Assembly: GCF_027460265.1 (NCBI RefSeq)
Contig: NZ_JAPZBC010000001.1
Span: 5,684,001 to 5,748,000, forward strand
DNA length: 64,000 nucleotides
Source: Streptomyces sp. WMMC940
Lineage (GTDB): Bacteria > Actinomycetota > Actinomycetes > Streptomycetales > Streptomycetaceae
Direction of reading: 5' to 3'
Shown here: one piece after another, positions 25,607 to 37,603 of the stretch
Layout: the number at the start of each line of letters is the position of its first letter
Numbering within the stretch: position 1 is the stretch's first letter
Notes under the pieces: model-generated
Database searches by the model: none
Told to the model about the DNA's origin: nothing
The model's input: only the letters and a program-made list of their open reading frames with translations
Program-made: the position numbers and the translations under genes

Positions 25607-25673
25607 GGCGGGTCGGGTGCCGGCAGGGCGTCCGGATGTGGCGGGGCGGGTCGGGTCCCGGCAGGGCGTCCGG
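25607..25673 (+). repeat. 29-bp direct repeat between convergent genes
   Basis: Two copies (25607-25635 and 25645-25673) of a sequence starting GGCGGGTCGGGT, with one mismatch and a period of 38. It lies in the 241-base gap between the peptidase and GT87 genes; no terminator hairpin stood out. Confidence 0.75.
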
Positions 25674-25808
25674 CGAGCAGCTGTCCGAAGTCCGCTCCCG
25701 CCCTCGCCGAGCGGTGCGGGTTCGCCCCCGTCGGGCCGTGCGTGTTCGCACCGTCCGTGCGTGCCGCCCCCGCCGAGCCGTGGTGCCCGCACCGCGTCAC
25801 GCACCGCG

Positions 25809-27092
25809 TCAGGACCCCACCGAAGCACTGTCGCGGTCGGACCGAGCCGGGAGCTCCCGCCGGCCGCGCCGCCGACGCGGTGTGACGGTGCTCGTCCAGA
25901 GGCGGCGGCAGGCCAGTAGCGTCGCCGCGACCAGGAGGCCGTTGCGGGCCGCGAGGACCGCGATCCCCTGGGGGTCGCTCGCGACCACCTTGTCGAACCA
26001 GACCGGGAACTCCAGGAAGGTGAGCCCCGTGGCGACCAGCACCAGCAGGCTCGGCAGGGTCATCCGGCTCGACCGGAAGGCGAGACAGACCGCGGCCAGC
26101 CCGAGCAGCCAGATCAGGTACTGGGGGCTGATCACCCGGCTCGTGGTCGTGAAGAGGAGCACGGCCGTGAACGCCGCGTCCGCCGGGGTCGCGGTGGAGA
26201 ACTCCGACGCCCGCAGCCGCCACACCGCCAGCCAGCCGAAGGCCGCGGCCGTGAGGCCCAGCGCCACGCCGCTGACCAGGGGGACGTACGGGCCGAGGAA
26301 CTCCACCGAACCGTAGTTCAGCAGGACCTGTCCCTCCCAGCCGAAGTGCCGTGCCACGTGGAAGACCAGCGCGCCCAGCGATTCGACCTCGGTGCCCCGG
26401 TCCCGCTGGAAGCCGAGGAACGCCAGGGCCCCGGGCATCGACGCGGAGAGGACCAGCAGCAGGGACGCGGCCGTGACCGTCGCGGCGCCCCAGGCCCGTC
26501 TCTGCCACAGCCCGGCCAGCAGCAGCAGCGGCCACACCTTCAGCATGGCGCCGAACCCGGCCAGCGCACCGGCGACCCCGGGCCGGCGGGCGGCGGCGAA
26601 GAGCGCGGCGACCGCGACCGCGGTCACCATCAGGTCGTAGCGGGCGTACGCCGTCGGACCCAGCAGCGGCACTCCGGCGATCCAGAACCACATCCCCCTC
26701 GTCGACCTCCCGGGCCGCCGCCCCGCGTACTGCAGCAGCCCGAGGACCGCCGCGTCGCAGACCAGTGCCAGCACGAAGAAGGCGCGTGCGTAGTCCAGGA
26801 ACGGAAGCACGCCGGGGGAGAGGATCGCCAGCGCGGCCGCGGGCGGGTACTGCCAGGTGACGTCGTCCAGCGGGTACGTGCCGGTCCTCAGCACCTCGTA
26901 CCAGCCCTGGTAGATCACCGCGACGTCGCTGGTCACGTCGGGACCCCGGACGGGGAGGACCTTCAGCACCCAGAGCAGCAGCAGTGCCCTGGTGAGGGCG
27001 AAGGCCGCGGCGGCCGAGGCCACGGAGAACCCGGACGCCGAAGGTCTCCCCGCGGTGCCGCCCGCCGTGGCGGAACGCCCTGTGCCCTTCAT
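25809..27092 (-). CDS. GT87-type polyprenyl-phosphomannose-dependent mannosyltransferase
   Basis: A 427-residue integral membrane protein with about ten helices, of the DUF2029/GT87 family. These enzymes use lipid-linked mannose on the outer face of the membrane to build mannosylated lipids or glycans. The N-terminal loop has VTSDVAVIYQGWYEVLRTG and TWQYPPAAAL, with acidic residues expected in the active site. The ATG at 27092 follows GGGGTG; the frame extends further but with unlikely sequence. It is divergent from a PimB-like GT4 gene. In M. tuberculosis the GT87 Rv2181 lies near pimB', which supports a role in PIM-type glycolipids. Confidence 0.82.
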   Translation of the reverse strand: MKGTGRSATAGGTAGRPSASGFSVASAAAAFALTRALLLLWVLKVLPVRGPDVTSDVAVIYQGWYEVLRTGTYPLDDVTWQYPPAAALAILSPGVLPFLDYARAFFVLALVCDAAVLGLLQYAGRRPGRSTRGMWFWIAGVPLLGPTAYARYDLMVTAVAVAALFAAARRPGVAGALAGFGAMLKVWPLLLLAGLWQRRAWGAATVTAASLLLVLSASMPGALAFLGFQRDRGTEVESLGALVFHVARHFGWEGQVLLNYGSVEFLGPYVPLVSGVALGLTAAAFGWLAVWRLRASEFSTATPADAAFTAVLLFTTTSRVISPQYLIWLLGLAAVCLAFRSSRMTLPSLLVLVATGLTFLEFPVWFDKVVASDPQGIAVLAARNGLLVAATLLACRRLWTSTVTPRRRRGRRELPARSDRDSASVGS

Positions 27093-27212
27093 GATCACCC
27101 CGTGCCGCTCGATCGGTCCCGTGCCCTGCGCGCCGCCCCGCCGCCGTGCCGGCCCGGCTGTCATGATGCCGGTCGCGCCGGTCCGCCCGCGATGGGACAT
27201 GGCCGCCGTTGG

Positions 27213-27218
27213 TACTGT
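27213..27218 (+). promoter_or_regulatory. Leaderless-type -10 box of the GT4 gene
   Basis: TACTGT, 8 bases before the ATG at 27227; no Shine-Dalgarno sequence. Confidence 0.5.
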
Positions 27219-27226
27219 CGGCGGCG

Positions 27227-28369
27227 ATGGACAAGACCCTGATCGTGACCAACGACTTCCCACCGCGCCCCGGTGGCATCCAGGCGTTCCTCCACAACAT
27301 GGCGCTGCGCCTGGACCCCGAACATATCGTCGTCTACGCCTCCACCTGGAAGCACGGTCGCGAGGGGGCGGAGGCGACGGCCGCGTTCGACGCCGAGCAG
27401 CCGTTCACGGTGGTCCGCGACCGGACGACGATGCTGCTGCCCACCCCGCGCGTCACCCGGCGCGCGGTGGGGCTGCTGCGGGAGCACGGGTGCACGTCGG
27501 TGTGGTTCGGTGCCGCCGCCCCGCTCGGGCTGATGGCTCCCGCGCTGCGGCGGGCGGGTGCGCGGCGTCTCGTGGCGACGACGCACGGCCACGAGGCGGG
27601 GTGGGCCCAGCTGCCCGTATCCCGGCAGCTGCTGCGCCGGATCGGCGAGGGCACGGACACGATCACCTACCTCGGCGAGTACACGCGCTCGCGGATCGCC
27701 GCCGCGCTGACGCCCGAGGCGGCCGGGCGGATGGTGCAACTGCCGCCGGGCGTCGACGAGAAGACCTTCCATCCCGGCTCGGGCGGCGAGGCGGTGCGCG
27801 AACGGCTCGGGCTCACCGACCGCCCGGTGGTCGTCTGCGTCTCCCGGCTGGTGCCGCGCAAGGGCCAGGACACCCTGATCCGGGCCATGCCCGCGATCCT
27901 CGCGCAGGTGCCGGACGCGGTGCTGCTGATCGTCGGCGGCGGGCCCTACGAGAAGGACCTGCGGAAGCTCGCCGGGACCACGGGCGTGGCGGCCTCCGTC
28001 CGCTTCACCGGGGCGGTCCCCTGGGAGGAACTGCCCGCGCACCACGGCGCCGGTGACGTCTTCGCGATGCCGTGCCGCACACGCCGCGGCGGGCTGGACG
28101 TCGAAGGCCTGGGCATCGTCTATCTGGAGGCGTCGGCGACGGGCCTCCCGGTCGTCGCGGGCGACTCCGGCGGTGCGCCGGACGCGGTGCTCGACGGCGA
28201 GACGGGCTGGGTCGTGCGCGGTGGCTCACCGGAGGAGTCCGCGGACCGCATCGTCACCCTCCTCCAGGACCCCGACCTGCGCCGCCGCATGGGCGAGCGG
28301 GGTCGCGACTGGGTCGAGGAACGCTGGCGCTGGGACCTCCTGGCGGACCGTCTCAGGACGCTGCTGTAA
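27227..28369 (+). CDS. pimB: GT4 mannosyltransferase, PimB'-like
   Basis: A 380-residue cytoplasmic glycosyltransferase of the GT-B fold. The start TLIVTNDFPPRPGGIQ is the usual GT4 nucleotide/acceptor loop, VVCVSRLVPRKGQD begins the C-terminal Rossmann domain, and DVEGLGIVYLEA is the E-x7-E donor motif. PimB' adds the second mannose from GDP-mannose to phosphatidylinositol mannoside. The assignment rests on overall similarity and on location beside a GT87 gene and an acyl-CoA synthetase, as in M. tuberculosis (Rv2188c, Rv2187). The ATG at 27227 is preferred to an upstream ATG at 27209. Confidence 0.75.
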   Translation: MDKTLIVTNDFPPRPGGIQAFLHNMALRLDPEHIVVYASTWKHGREGAEATAAFDAEQPFTVVRDRTTMLLPTPRVTRRAVGLLREHGCTSVWFGAAAPLGLMAPALRRAGARRLVATTHGHEAGWAQLPVSRQLLRRIGEGTDTITYLGEYTRSRIAAALTPEAAGRMVQLPPGVDEKTFHPGSGGEAVRERLGLTDRPVVVCVSRLVPRKGQDTLIRAMPAILAQVPDAVLLIVGGGPYEKDLRKLAGTTGVAASVRFTGAVPWEELPAHHGAGDVFAMPCRTRRGGLDVEGLGIVYLEASATGLPVVAGDSGGAPDAVLDGETGWVVRGGSPEESADRIVTLLQDPDLRRRMGERGRDWVEERWRWDLLADRLRTLL

Positions 28370-28583
28370 GCCGGGCGATCCGGACGGACACCGCTCGTAC
28401 GGCCGGCGGACATGCCCCGCGCTCCGGATCGATGTTGGCCTCGCGGCGGGGTCGTGGGGGCCCTGCCACCCCGGTCCGCCCGCGCGTCGCGTTCGGGTGT
28501 TCGCACGGTCCCGGCCACATCCACCCGCCCGCGGCGCGAACCGCACTCTTGCGCCGCGCCAGAAACCTCTGCGCAGCGGATAG

Positions 28584-32041
<3,458 letters not shown>

Positions 32042-32264
32042 GACTGCTGCTCCTCATCGGGCGCCGGCGCCACGGCTCTGTGTGAACGCACCGGGGACTG
32101 CCCGGACGTTACCCATCAGTACTCAGCTCCGGATAGGGGTCCCGGCCAGATGTTCCCTGCGTCACACCTGTGTGCCGCACCACCGCGAACACTATTCCAC
32201 CAGCCGGACGACTCGGAAGTAACCGCAGGTCCGGTGCCCTCTACTGGGAATCGGGCGACCACTC

Positions 32265-32270
32265 TAGGGT
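32265..32270 (+). promoter_or_regulatory. Leaderless-type -10 box of the metallophosphoesterase gene
   Basis: TAGGGT, 7 bases before the ATG at 32278, with no ribosome binding site. A CACACCTGTGTG palindrome lies about 100 bases upstream in the same divergent gap. Confidence 0.62.
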
Positions 32271-32277
32271 GATCGGC

Positions 32278-33039
32278 ATGCGAGTCCATGTGGTCAGTGA
32301 CGTGCACGGCAACGCGAGGGATCTGGCCAGGGCCGGAACCGGCGCCGACGCCCTGATCTGCCTCGGCGACCTGGTGCTCTTCCTCGACTACGCCGACCAC
32401 TCGCGCGGCATCTTCCCCGATCTCTTCGGGGTCGAGAACGCGGACAGGATCGTCGAGCTGCGCACGGCGCGGCGCTTCGAGGAAGCCCGCGAGTTCGGCC
32501 GCCGCCTCTGGGCGGGCCTCGACCGGGACGCCGTGATCCTCGCGGCGGTGCGCAGGCAGTACAGCGAGCTGTTCGCCGCGTTCCCCACTCCGACGTACGC
32601 CACCTACGGCAACGTCGACGTCCCGGCCCTCTGGCCGGAGTACGCGCGCCCGGGCACCACCGTGCTCGACGGTGAGCGGGTCGAGCTGGACGGGCTCGTG
32701 TTCGGCTTCGTCGGCGGCGGGCTGCGGTCCCCCATGCGCACCCCCTTCGAGATCTCCGACGAGGAGTACGCGGCCAAGGTCGAGGCGCTCGGCGAGGTCG
32801 ACGTCCTGTGCTCGCACATCCCGCCGGAGGTGCCGGAACTGACGTACGACACGGTCGCCCGCCGCTTCGAGCGCGGCAGCTCGGCCCTGCTCGACGCCAT
32901 CCGCCGGACCCGGCCCCGGTACTCCCTCTTCGGGCATGTGCACCAGCCGCTGGCACGGCGCATGCGGATCGGCGCGACCGAGTGCGTGAACGTCGGGCAC
33001 TTCGCGGCGACGGGGCGGCCGTGGGCCCTGGAATGGTGA
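32278..33039 (+). CDS. Calcineurin-like metallophosphoesterase
   Basis: A 253-residue cytoplasmic phosphoesterase with a dinuclear metal site: DVHGN (residues about 8-12), LGDLV, YGNVD (a GN[HV]-type variant), CSHIPPEV and GHVHQP. The substrate is unknown; related proteins hydrolyse cyclic nucleotides, phosphodiesters or phosphoproteins. The ATG at 32278 is chosen for the family start MRVHVVSDVHGN. It is divergent from the FadD15-like gene and is followed closely by the SRPBCC gene. Confidence 0.87.
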   Translation: MRVHVVSDVHGNARDLARAGTGADALICLGDLVLFLDYADHSRGIFPDLFGVENADRIVELRTARRFEEAREFGRRLWAGLDRDAVILAAVRRQYSELFAAFPTPTYATYGNVDVPALWPEYARPGTTVLDGERVELDGLVFGFVGGGLRSPMRTPFEISDEEYAAKVEALGEVDVLCSHIPPEVPELTYDTVARRFERGSSALLDAIRRTRPRYSLFGHVHQPLARRMRIGATECVNVGHFAATGRPWALEW

Positions 33040-33103
33040 CTGCCCGGGGCGCGATACATTGCACACCGCAACCCGTCCGGCGTTCACTGGAGGAGCCACG
33101 GCG

Positions 33104-33553
33104 ATGGCGGAACACACCAGCTCGAGCATCACCATCGACGCGTCCCCGGCCGACGTGATGGGGGTGATCTCCGACTTCGCGCGCTACCCGGAGTGGACCG
33201 GCGAGGTGAAGGAGACGGAGGTCCTGGAGAAGGACGACCAGGGCCGTGCGCTCCAGGTCCGGCTGGTCCTCGACGCCGGCGCCATCAAGGACGACCACGT
33301 CCTCGCCTACACCTGGACCGGGGACGACAAGGTCTCCTGGACGCTGGTCAAGTCCCAGATGCTGCGCGCGCTGGACGGCTCGTACGCGCTGAAGCCGGTC
33401 GCCGGCGGGGAGCGGACCGAGGTCACGTACCAGCTGACCGTCGACGTCAAGATCCCCATGCTCGGGATGATCAAGCGCAAGGCGGAGAAGGTCATCATCG
33501 ACCGCGCCCTGGCCGGTCTGAAGAAGCGCGTCGAGTCCGCTCCGAAGGGCTGA
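33104..33553 (+). CDS. SRPBCC (polyketide cyclase/START-like) protein
   Basis: A 149-residue single-domain protein of the SRPBCC superfamily, starting MAEHTSSSITIDASPADVMGVISDFARYPEWTGEV, with a deep hydrophobic pocket expected. GGAGGAG precedes the ATG. It corresponds to TB16.3 (Rv2185c), which lies next to an ArsA-like gene in M. tuberculosis, exactly as here. It is likely to bind a hydrophobic ligand such as a lipid; the function is not established. The downstream ArsA-like gene begins 11 bases later, so the two are probably cotranscribed. Confidence 0.85.
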   Translation: MAEHTSSSITIDASPADVMGVISDFARYPEWTGEVKETEVLEKDDQGRALQVRLVLDAGAIKDDHVLAYTWTGDDKVSWTLVKSQMLRALDGSYALKPVAGGERTEVTYQLTVDVKIPMLGMIKRKAEKVIIDRALAGLKKRVESAPKG

Positions 33554-33564
33554 AGCCGCCCTCC

Positions 33565-34791
33565 ATGCGCACCGTTTTCGTCACCGGCACCGGCGGGGCC
33601 GGCCGGAGCACCGTCGCGTCCGCACTCGCCCTTGCCGGGGCACGGCGGGGCGAACGGGTCCTGCTGCTCTCCGACGAGCCCTCCGGGGCGCTGACCGGCA
33701 CGGGGCCCGCAGTCGCCGGGCCGGACTCCTCGGGATCGGGCTCCGCAGCCACAGGTGCCGCCGGGCCGGACGCCCCGGTGCCCGGCCCCACCGTCGTCCG
33801 CGTCGACTCGGGCACCGACTTCCGCCACGAGTTCCTCACCTTCCAGGAGCGGGCCGGGGCGGCGCTCGACCTGCTCGGGGCCGCACCCTTCGAGGACGGT
33901 GAGCTGACGGAGCTCCCGGGCAGCGAACAGTTCGCGCTGCTGCGCGCCCTCAGGCACGCCGCCGGGAACGGCCACGACCTGCTGGTCGTCGACCTTCCGC
34001 CGGTGCGCCGGGCCGTCGCCCTGCTCGCCCTGCCCGAGCAGCTGCGCCGCTACCTCCGTCGGCTGATCCCGGCGGAGCGCCAGGCCGCCCGCTCGCTGCG
34101 CCCCGTGCTCGCCCAGCTCGCGGGCGTGCCGATGCCCGCGCAGTGGCTCTTCGAGACGGCCGCCCGGTGGGACGAGGAGCTGGCCGCCGTCCAGGCCCTG
34201 GTCGAGAGCCCCGACGCCTCGGTCCGCCTGGTCGCCGAACCCGGCCCCGAGGCCGCGGACCACGCCCTGCGCACGGCCCGGCTCGGCCTCGCCCTGCACG
34301 GGCCGGCCCCGGACATGGTGATCGCGAACCGGATCGTCCCGGTCGGGTCGTCCGACCCCTTCCTCGGTGCCCTCTCGGGGCGCCAGCAGAGCGCGCTCAA
34401 GGGCTGGCGCGAGGAGTTCGGCGCCCTACCGGTCCGGGAGGTGCCGCACGCCGGCCGTGACCCCCGGCAGCCCGGCGAGCTCGCGCAGCTGCTCGACGGG
34501 CCCGCCGGCAGCACCGCCGGACCCGTCCCCGGGAACCCCTGGACGGTGGAGGACCGCCGGGCGGAGGACGGTGTGCTCGTCTGGCGGCTGCCGCTGCCGG
34601 GAGCCACCAAGGGCCGCCTCCAGCTGGTCCGCAGGGACGACGAACTCTTCCTGACCGTGGGCGCGTTCCGCCGCGTCCTGCTCCTGCCGTCCGTGCTGCG
34701 CCGCTGCACCGTCAGCGGTGCCGCGCTCCGGGACGGCGAGCTCCGCATACGCTTCGAGCCCGACCCGGGACTCTGGCCGCGGGGTCGCTGA
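33565..34791 (+). CDS. ArsA/GET3-like protein with degenerate P-loop
   Basis: A 408-residue protein of the ArsA ATPase family, matching Rv2184c by position. The N-terminal nucleotide loop reads FVTGTGGAGRSTVASALALA (residues 5-24). The signature lysine of GKGG is Thr9, and the Walker A lysine is Arg14, so ordinary ATP hydrolysis is doubtful. Other family features remain: LLVVDLPPVRRA resembles the switch region, and there are long helices. A low-complexity Gly/Ser/Ala/Pro stretch lies at about residues 48-78. The C-terminus (about 310-408) looks like an added beta-rich domain. No membrane segment. It follows the SRPBCC gene by 11 bases. Confidence 0.78.
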   Translation: MRTVFVTGTGGAGRSTVASALALAGARRGERVLLLSDEPSGALTGTGPAVAGPDSSGSGSAATGAAGPDAPVPGPTVVRVDSGTDFRHEFLTFQERAGAALDLLGAAPFEDGELTELPGSEQFALLRALRHAAGNGHDLLVVDLPPVRRAVALLALPEQLRRYLRRLIPAERQAARSLRPVLAQLAGVPMPAQWLFETAARWDEELAAVQALVESPDASVRLVAEPGPEAADHALRTARLGLALHGPAPDMVIANRIVPVGSSDPFLGALSGRQQSALKGWREEFGALPVREVPHAGRDPRQPGELAQLLDGPAGSTAGPVPGNPWTVEDRRAEDGVLVWRLPLPGATKGRLQLVRRDDELFLTVGAFRRVLLLPSVLRRCTVSGAALRDGELRIRFEPDPGLWPRGR

Positions 34792-34849
34792 ACGGTTGCC
34801 CCCCGTTCGGGTACCGTCGACCTACGAGGCACTTTCCGAGGAGTACGCC

Positions 34850-35305
34850 ATGAGCGATGCCACCGAACGTCCCGCCGTCGACGCCGACGCCTGGGCGACG
34901 GCGTGCGCCGAGGACCTGGAGGAGGAGCGGGCCCGCCGCAGCGAGCGGTACGGGCAGCAGGCCACCGGTACCGCGGGCGAGGAGCTGCGCAAGCTGCTGG
35001 ACGCGGTCGCGGACAAGATGTCGTCGCTGCAGAACCCGCTGCTCGGCCTCGCCGGGCAGGGGGCCGTGCAGCAGCTGATCAGCCAGGCGAAGTCGGCCGT
35101 CGAGCCGGTCATCGAGCGCAACCCGCAGGTCTTCGACCATCTCGCCGCCGCGGGCAACGAGCTGCTGGCCGCCTACCGCTCCGCCGTGGAAGGCCATGAG
35201 CGCCGCTGGACCCGGGACGAGCCGTCCGCAGGGGCGGACGGCACGGCCCGCCGGGACCGGCCGGACGAGGGCCCCGGCCCGAGCGAGAAGATCGACCTGG
35301 ACTGA
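34850..35305 (+). CDS. Small helical protein (DUF5304-like)
   Basis: A 151-residue, highly charged protein with helices around LRKLLDAVADKMSSLQNPLLGLAGQGAVQQL and an acidic disordered tail ending EKIDLD. GAGGAG precedes the ATG. It corresponds in position to Rv2183c. No enzyme motif. It is conserved next to the ArsA-like gene, so the proteins may act together. The frame is open upstream but with no plausible sequence. Confidence 0.72.
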   Translation: MSDATERPAVDADAWATACAEDLEEERARRSERYGQQATGTAGEELRKLLDAVADKMSSLQNPLLGLAGQGAVQQLISQAKSAVEPVIERNPQVFDHLAAAGNELLAAYRSAVEGHERRWTRDEPSAGADGTARRDRPDEGPGPSEKIDLD

Positions 35306-35366
35306 GGCAGGGGCTCCCTCCGGTACGGTTGGCCATAGCGGGGCTCGACCGAAAACTGAGGGACAC

Positions 35367-36308
35367 ATGGGACTCACCATCGGCGTCGACATCGGCGGCA
35401 CCAAGATCGCGGCCGGCGTGGTCGACGAAGAGGGCACCATCCTTGAGACGCACACGGTGCCCACTCCGCCGACCGCCGAAGGCATCGTGGATGCGATCTG
35501 CTCGGCCGTCACCGGAGCCGGTAAGGGGCACGACATCGAGGCGGTCGGCATCGGCGCCGCCGGCTACGTCGACGACAAGCGTGCCACCGTCCTCTTCGCA
35601 CCGAACATCCAGTGGCGGCACGAGCCGCTGAAGGACAAGGTGGAGCAGCGCGTGAGCCTGCCGGTGGTCGTGGAGAACGACGCCAACGCGGCGGCCTGGG
35701 GCGAGTACCGGTTCGGCGCGGGCCAGGGACACAACGACGTCATCTGCATCACGCTCGGCACGGGCCTCGGCGGCGGCATCATCATCGGCAACAAGCTGCG
35801 CCGTGGCCGCTTCGGCGTCGCGGCGGAGTTCGGCCACATCCGGGTCGTCCCCGACGGCCTGCTGTGCGGCTGCGGCAGCCAGGGCTGCTGGGAGCAGTAC
35901 GCGTCCGGGCGCGCGCTCGTCCGCTACGCGCGCCAGCGTGCGGCGGCGACCCCGGAGAACGCGGCGATCCTGCTCGGTCTCGGCGACGGCACCCCCGAGG
36001 GCATCGAGGGCAGGCACGTCAGCGAGGCGGCGCGACAGGGCGACAAGGTCGCCGTCGACTCCTTCCGCGAGCTGGCCCGCTGGGCCGGCGCGGGCCTGGC
36101 CGACCTGGCCTCGCTGTTCGACCCCTCGGCGTTCATCGTCGGCGGCGGCGTGTCGGACGAGGGGGAGCTGGTGCTCGACCCGATCCGCAAGTCCTTCCGG
36201 CGGTGGCTGATCGGCGGACAGTGGCGCCCGCACGCCCAGGTACTCGCGGCCCAACTCGGCAACAAGGCGGGCCTCGTCGGCGCGGCGGACCTCGCCCGCC
36301 AGGGCTGA
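35367..36308 (+). CDS. glkA: Glucokinase (ROK family)
   Basis: Phosphorylates glucose with ATP; in S. coelicolor GlkA is also the central agent of carbon catabolite repression. The 313 residues start MGLTIGVDIGGTKIAAGVVDEEG, as in GlkA. The sequence has the phosphate-binding DIGGTK, catalytic ENDANAAAWGE, LGTGLGGGIII, and the ROK zinc motif CGCGSQGCWEQYASG. The ATG follows TGAGGG. A terminator hairpin follows, so it is likely the last gene of its unit. Confidence 0.96.
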   Translation: MGLTIGVDIGGTKIAAGVVDEEGTILETHTVPTPPTAEGIVDAICSAVTGAGKGHDIEAVGIGAAGYVDDKRATVLFAPNIQWRHEPLKDKVEQRVSLPVVVENDANAAAWGEYRFGAGQGHNDVICITLGTGLGGGIIIGNKLRRGRFGVAAEFGHIRVVPDGLLCGCGSQGCWEQYASGRALVRYARQRAAATPENAAILLGLGDGTPEGIEGRHVSEAARQGDKVAVDSFRELARWAGAGLADLASLFDPSAFIVGGGVSDEGELVLDPIRKSFRRWLIGGQWRPHAQVLAAQLGNKAGLVGAADLARQG

Positions 36309-36321
36309 CGCCCACCCTTCC

Positions 36322-36353
36322 GGCGCCTGCCGTCCCTCCGGGCGGCAGGCGCC
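36322..36353 (+). terminator. Terminator after glkA
   Basis: An 11-bp stem, GGCGCCTGCCG with CGGCAGGCGCC, and a 10-base loop, 13 bases after the glkA stop. Confidence 0.85.
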
Positions 36354-36375
36354 CGATCCGTCGCTCCCCGGGACC

Positions 36376-36611
36376 GCGGTGACGGGACGCGGGCGGTGCG
36401 ACCGCCGTGGCCCGTTGCCTGTCCCGAGGGGTGCCGGCCCGGTCGGGACGTGGCCCGGTGCGCGGTGACGGGACGCGGGCGGTGCGACCGCCGTGGCCCG
36501 TTGCCTGCCCCGAGGGGTGCCGGCCCGGTCGGGACGTGGCCCGGTGCGCGGTGACGGGACGCGGGCGGTGCGACCGCCGTGGCCCGTTGCCTGCCCCGAG
36601 GGGTGCCGGCC
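36376..36611 (+). repeat. 86-bp tandem repeat, about 2.7 copies
   Basis: Units begin GCGGTGACGGGACGCGGGCG at 36376, 36462 and 36548 and are almost identical; I see one base change (CTGTCCC against CTGCCCC). The third copy breaks off near 36611 into unrelated sequence that still carries GTGGCCCGGTGCGCG. Each unit contains a GGCGGT/ACCGCC hairpin. With flanks it fills the 429-base gap between glkA and the EEP gene. Frames open through it only because of base composition; 86 is not a multiple of 3. Confidence 0.92.
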
Positions 36612-36724
36612 GTTGCCGGTCCGTTCGGGACCGAGTGGCCCGGTGCGCGTCCCGGCCCGCACCGCACTCCGGCCCGTGCGGCGCGCCCGGTGTGCTGGGG
36701 CGGGGCAACACGGCCGAGGCCCGT

Positions 36725-36730
36725 TATCTT
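36725..36730 (+). promoter_or_regulatory. Leaderless-type -10 box of the EEP phosphatase gene
   Basis: TATCTT, 7 bases before the ATG at 36738; GAGG between is too close to the start to act normally. Confidence 0.5.
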
Positions 36731-36737
36731 GAGGCAC

Positions 36738-37565
36738 ATGGTGACGTCCGAGACGCGACCGCTGCCCAACTCCCGCACCGAGCCCGATGGTTCGGCCGTG
36801 ATCCGGGTACTCAGCTACAACATCCGCTCGATGCGCGACGACGAGGACGCCCTCACCCGCGTCATCCGTGCCTGCCGGCCCGATCTCGTCTTCGTCCAGG
36901 AGGCCCCTCGCTTCTTCAGGTGGCGCAAGCACGCCGCCCGGCTCGCGGCGAAGAGCGAACTGGTGATGCTGAGCGGCGGCGCGACCTCCGCGGGTCCGCT
37001 GCTGCTGTGCTCGCTGCGGGCGACCGTCGAGCGCACCGAGGACGTCCTGCTGCCGCTCACCCCGGGTCTGCACCGGCGTGGCTTCGCCACCGCCGTCGTC
37101 CGGGTCGGCGCTGCCCGGCTCGGGCTGCTCAGCTGCCATCTGAGCCTGCGGACCGACGAGCGCTATGCCCAGGCCGGAATGCTGCTCGACCGGCTCGACG
37201 CGATGGACGTGCCGCACGCGATCGCCGCCGGCGACGTCAACGAGAGTCCCGGCGGGCGCAGTTTCCGGCGCCTCGCGGCCGGGCTCAGGGACGCCTGGGA
37301 GGTCAGCCCCTGGGGCGGCGAGTACACCTCGACCCCGACGGACCCGCACCAGCGGATCGACGCGGTGTTCGTGACCCCCGGTATCGAGGTCCTCGGCTGC
37401 GGGGTCCCGAGGGGACTTCCCGGGGTCAGCGAGGCCGATCTGAAGGCGGCCACGGACCACCTCCCGGTCCTCGCCGCCCTGCGGGTCCCGGCCTCCGCCG
37501 CCCCGACTGCCCGGAGGGGACCCGCTTCCGGGGAGGGGCCGTCGCCGGGGCGGGATCGCCCGTAG
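36738..37565 (+). CDS. Endonuclease/exonuclease/phosphatase family protein
   Basis: A 275-residue protein of the EEP superfamily (DNase I/sphingomyelinase fold). Motifs in order: LSYNIRSM (metal-contacting Asn), DLVFVQEAP (Glu ligand), LSCHLSLR, AIAAGDVNESPGG (catalytic Asp/Asn), RIDAVFV and ATDHLPVLA (catalytic His). No signal peptide, so it probably acts in the cytoplasm. Substrate could be a phosphodiester lipid, nucleotide or nucleic acid. The ATG at 36738 is chosen over upstream starts inside the repeat. A short Pro/Gly-rich tail ends the protein. Confidence 0.86.
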   Translation: MVTSETRPLPNSRTEPDGSAVIRVLSYNIRSMRDDEDALTRVIRACRPDLVFVQEAPRFFRWRKHAARLAAKSELVMLSGGATSAGPLLLCSLRATVERTEDVLLPLTPGLHRRGFATAVVRVGAARLGLLSCHLSLRTDERYAQAGMLLDRLDAMDVPHAIAAGDVNESPGGRSFRRLAAGLRDAWEVSPWGGEYTSTPTDPHQRIDAVFVTPGIEVLGCGVPRGLPGVSEADLKAATDHLPVLAALRVPASAAPTARRGPASGEGPSPGRDRP

Positions 37566-37603
37566 CCGGTCGTGCGCGGCCTCCGGGCATGGTTGCGCCC
37601 ACT

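Noticed and set aside
36376..36737. 86-bp repeats considered as a CRISPR array or repeat protein
   Set aside because: The units are contiguous with no variable spacers, and 86 is not divisible by 3, so no repeated peptide in one frame results.
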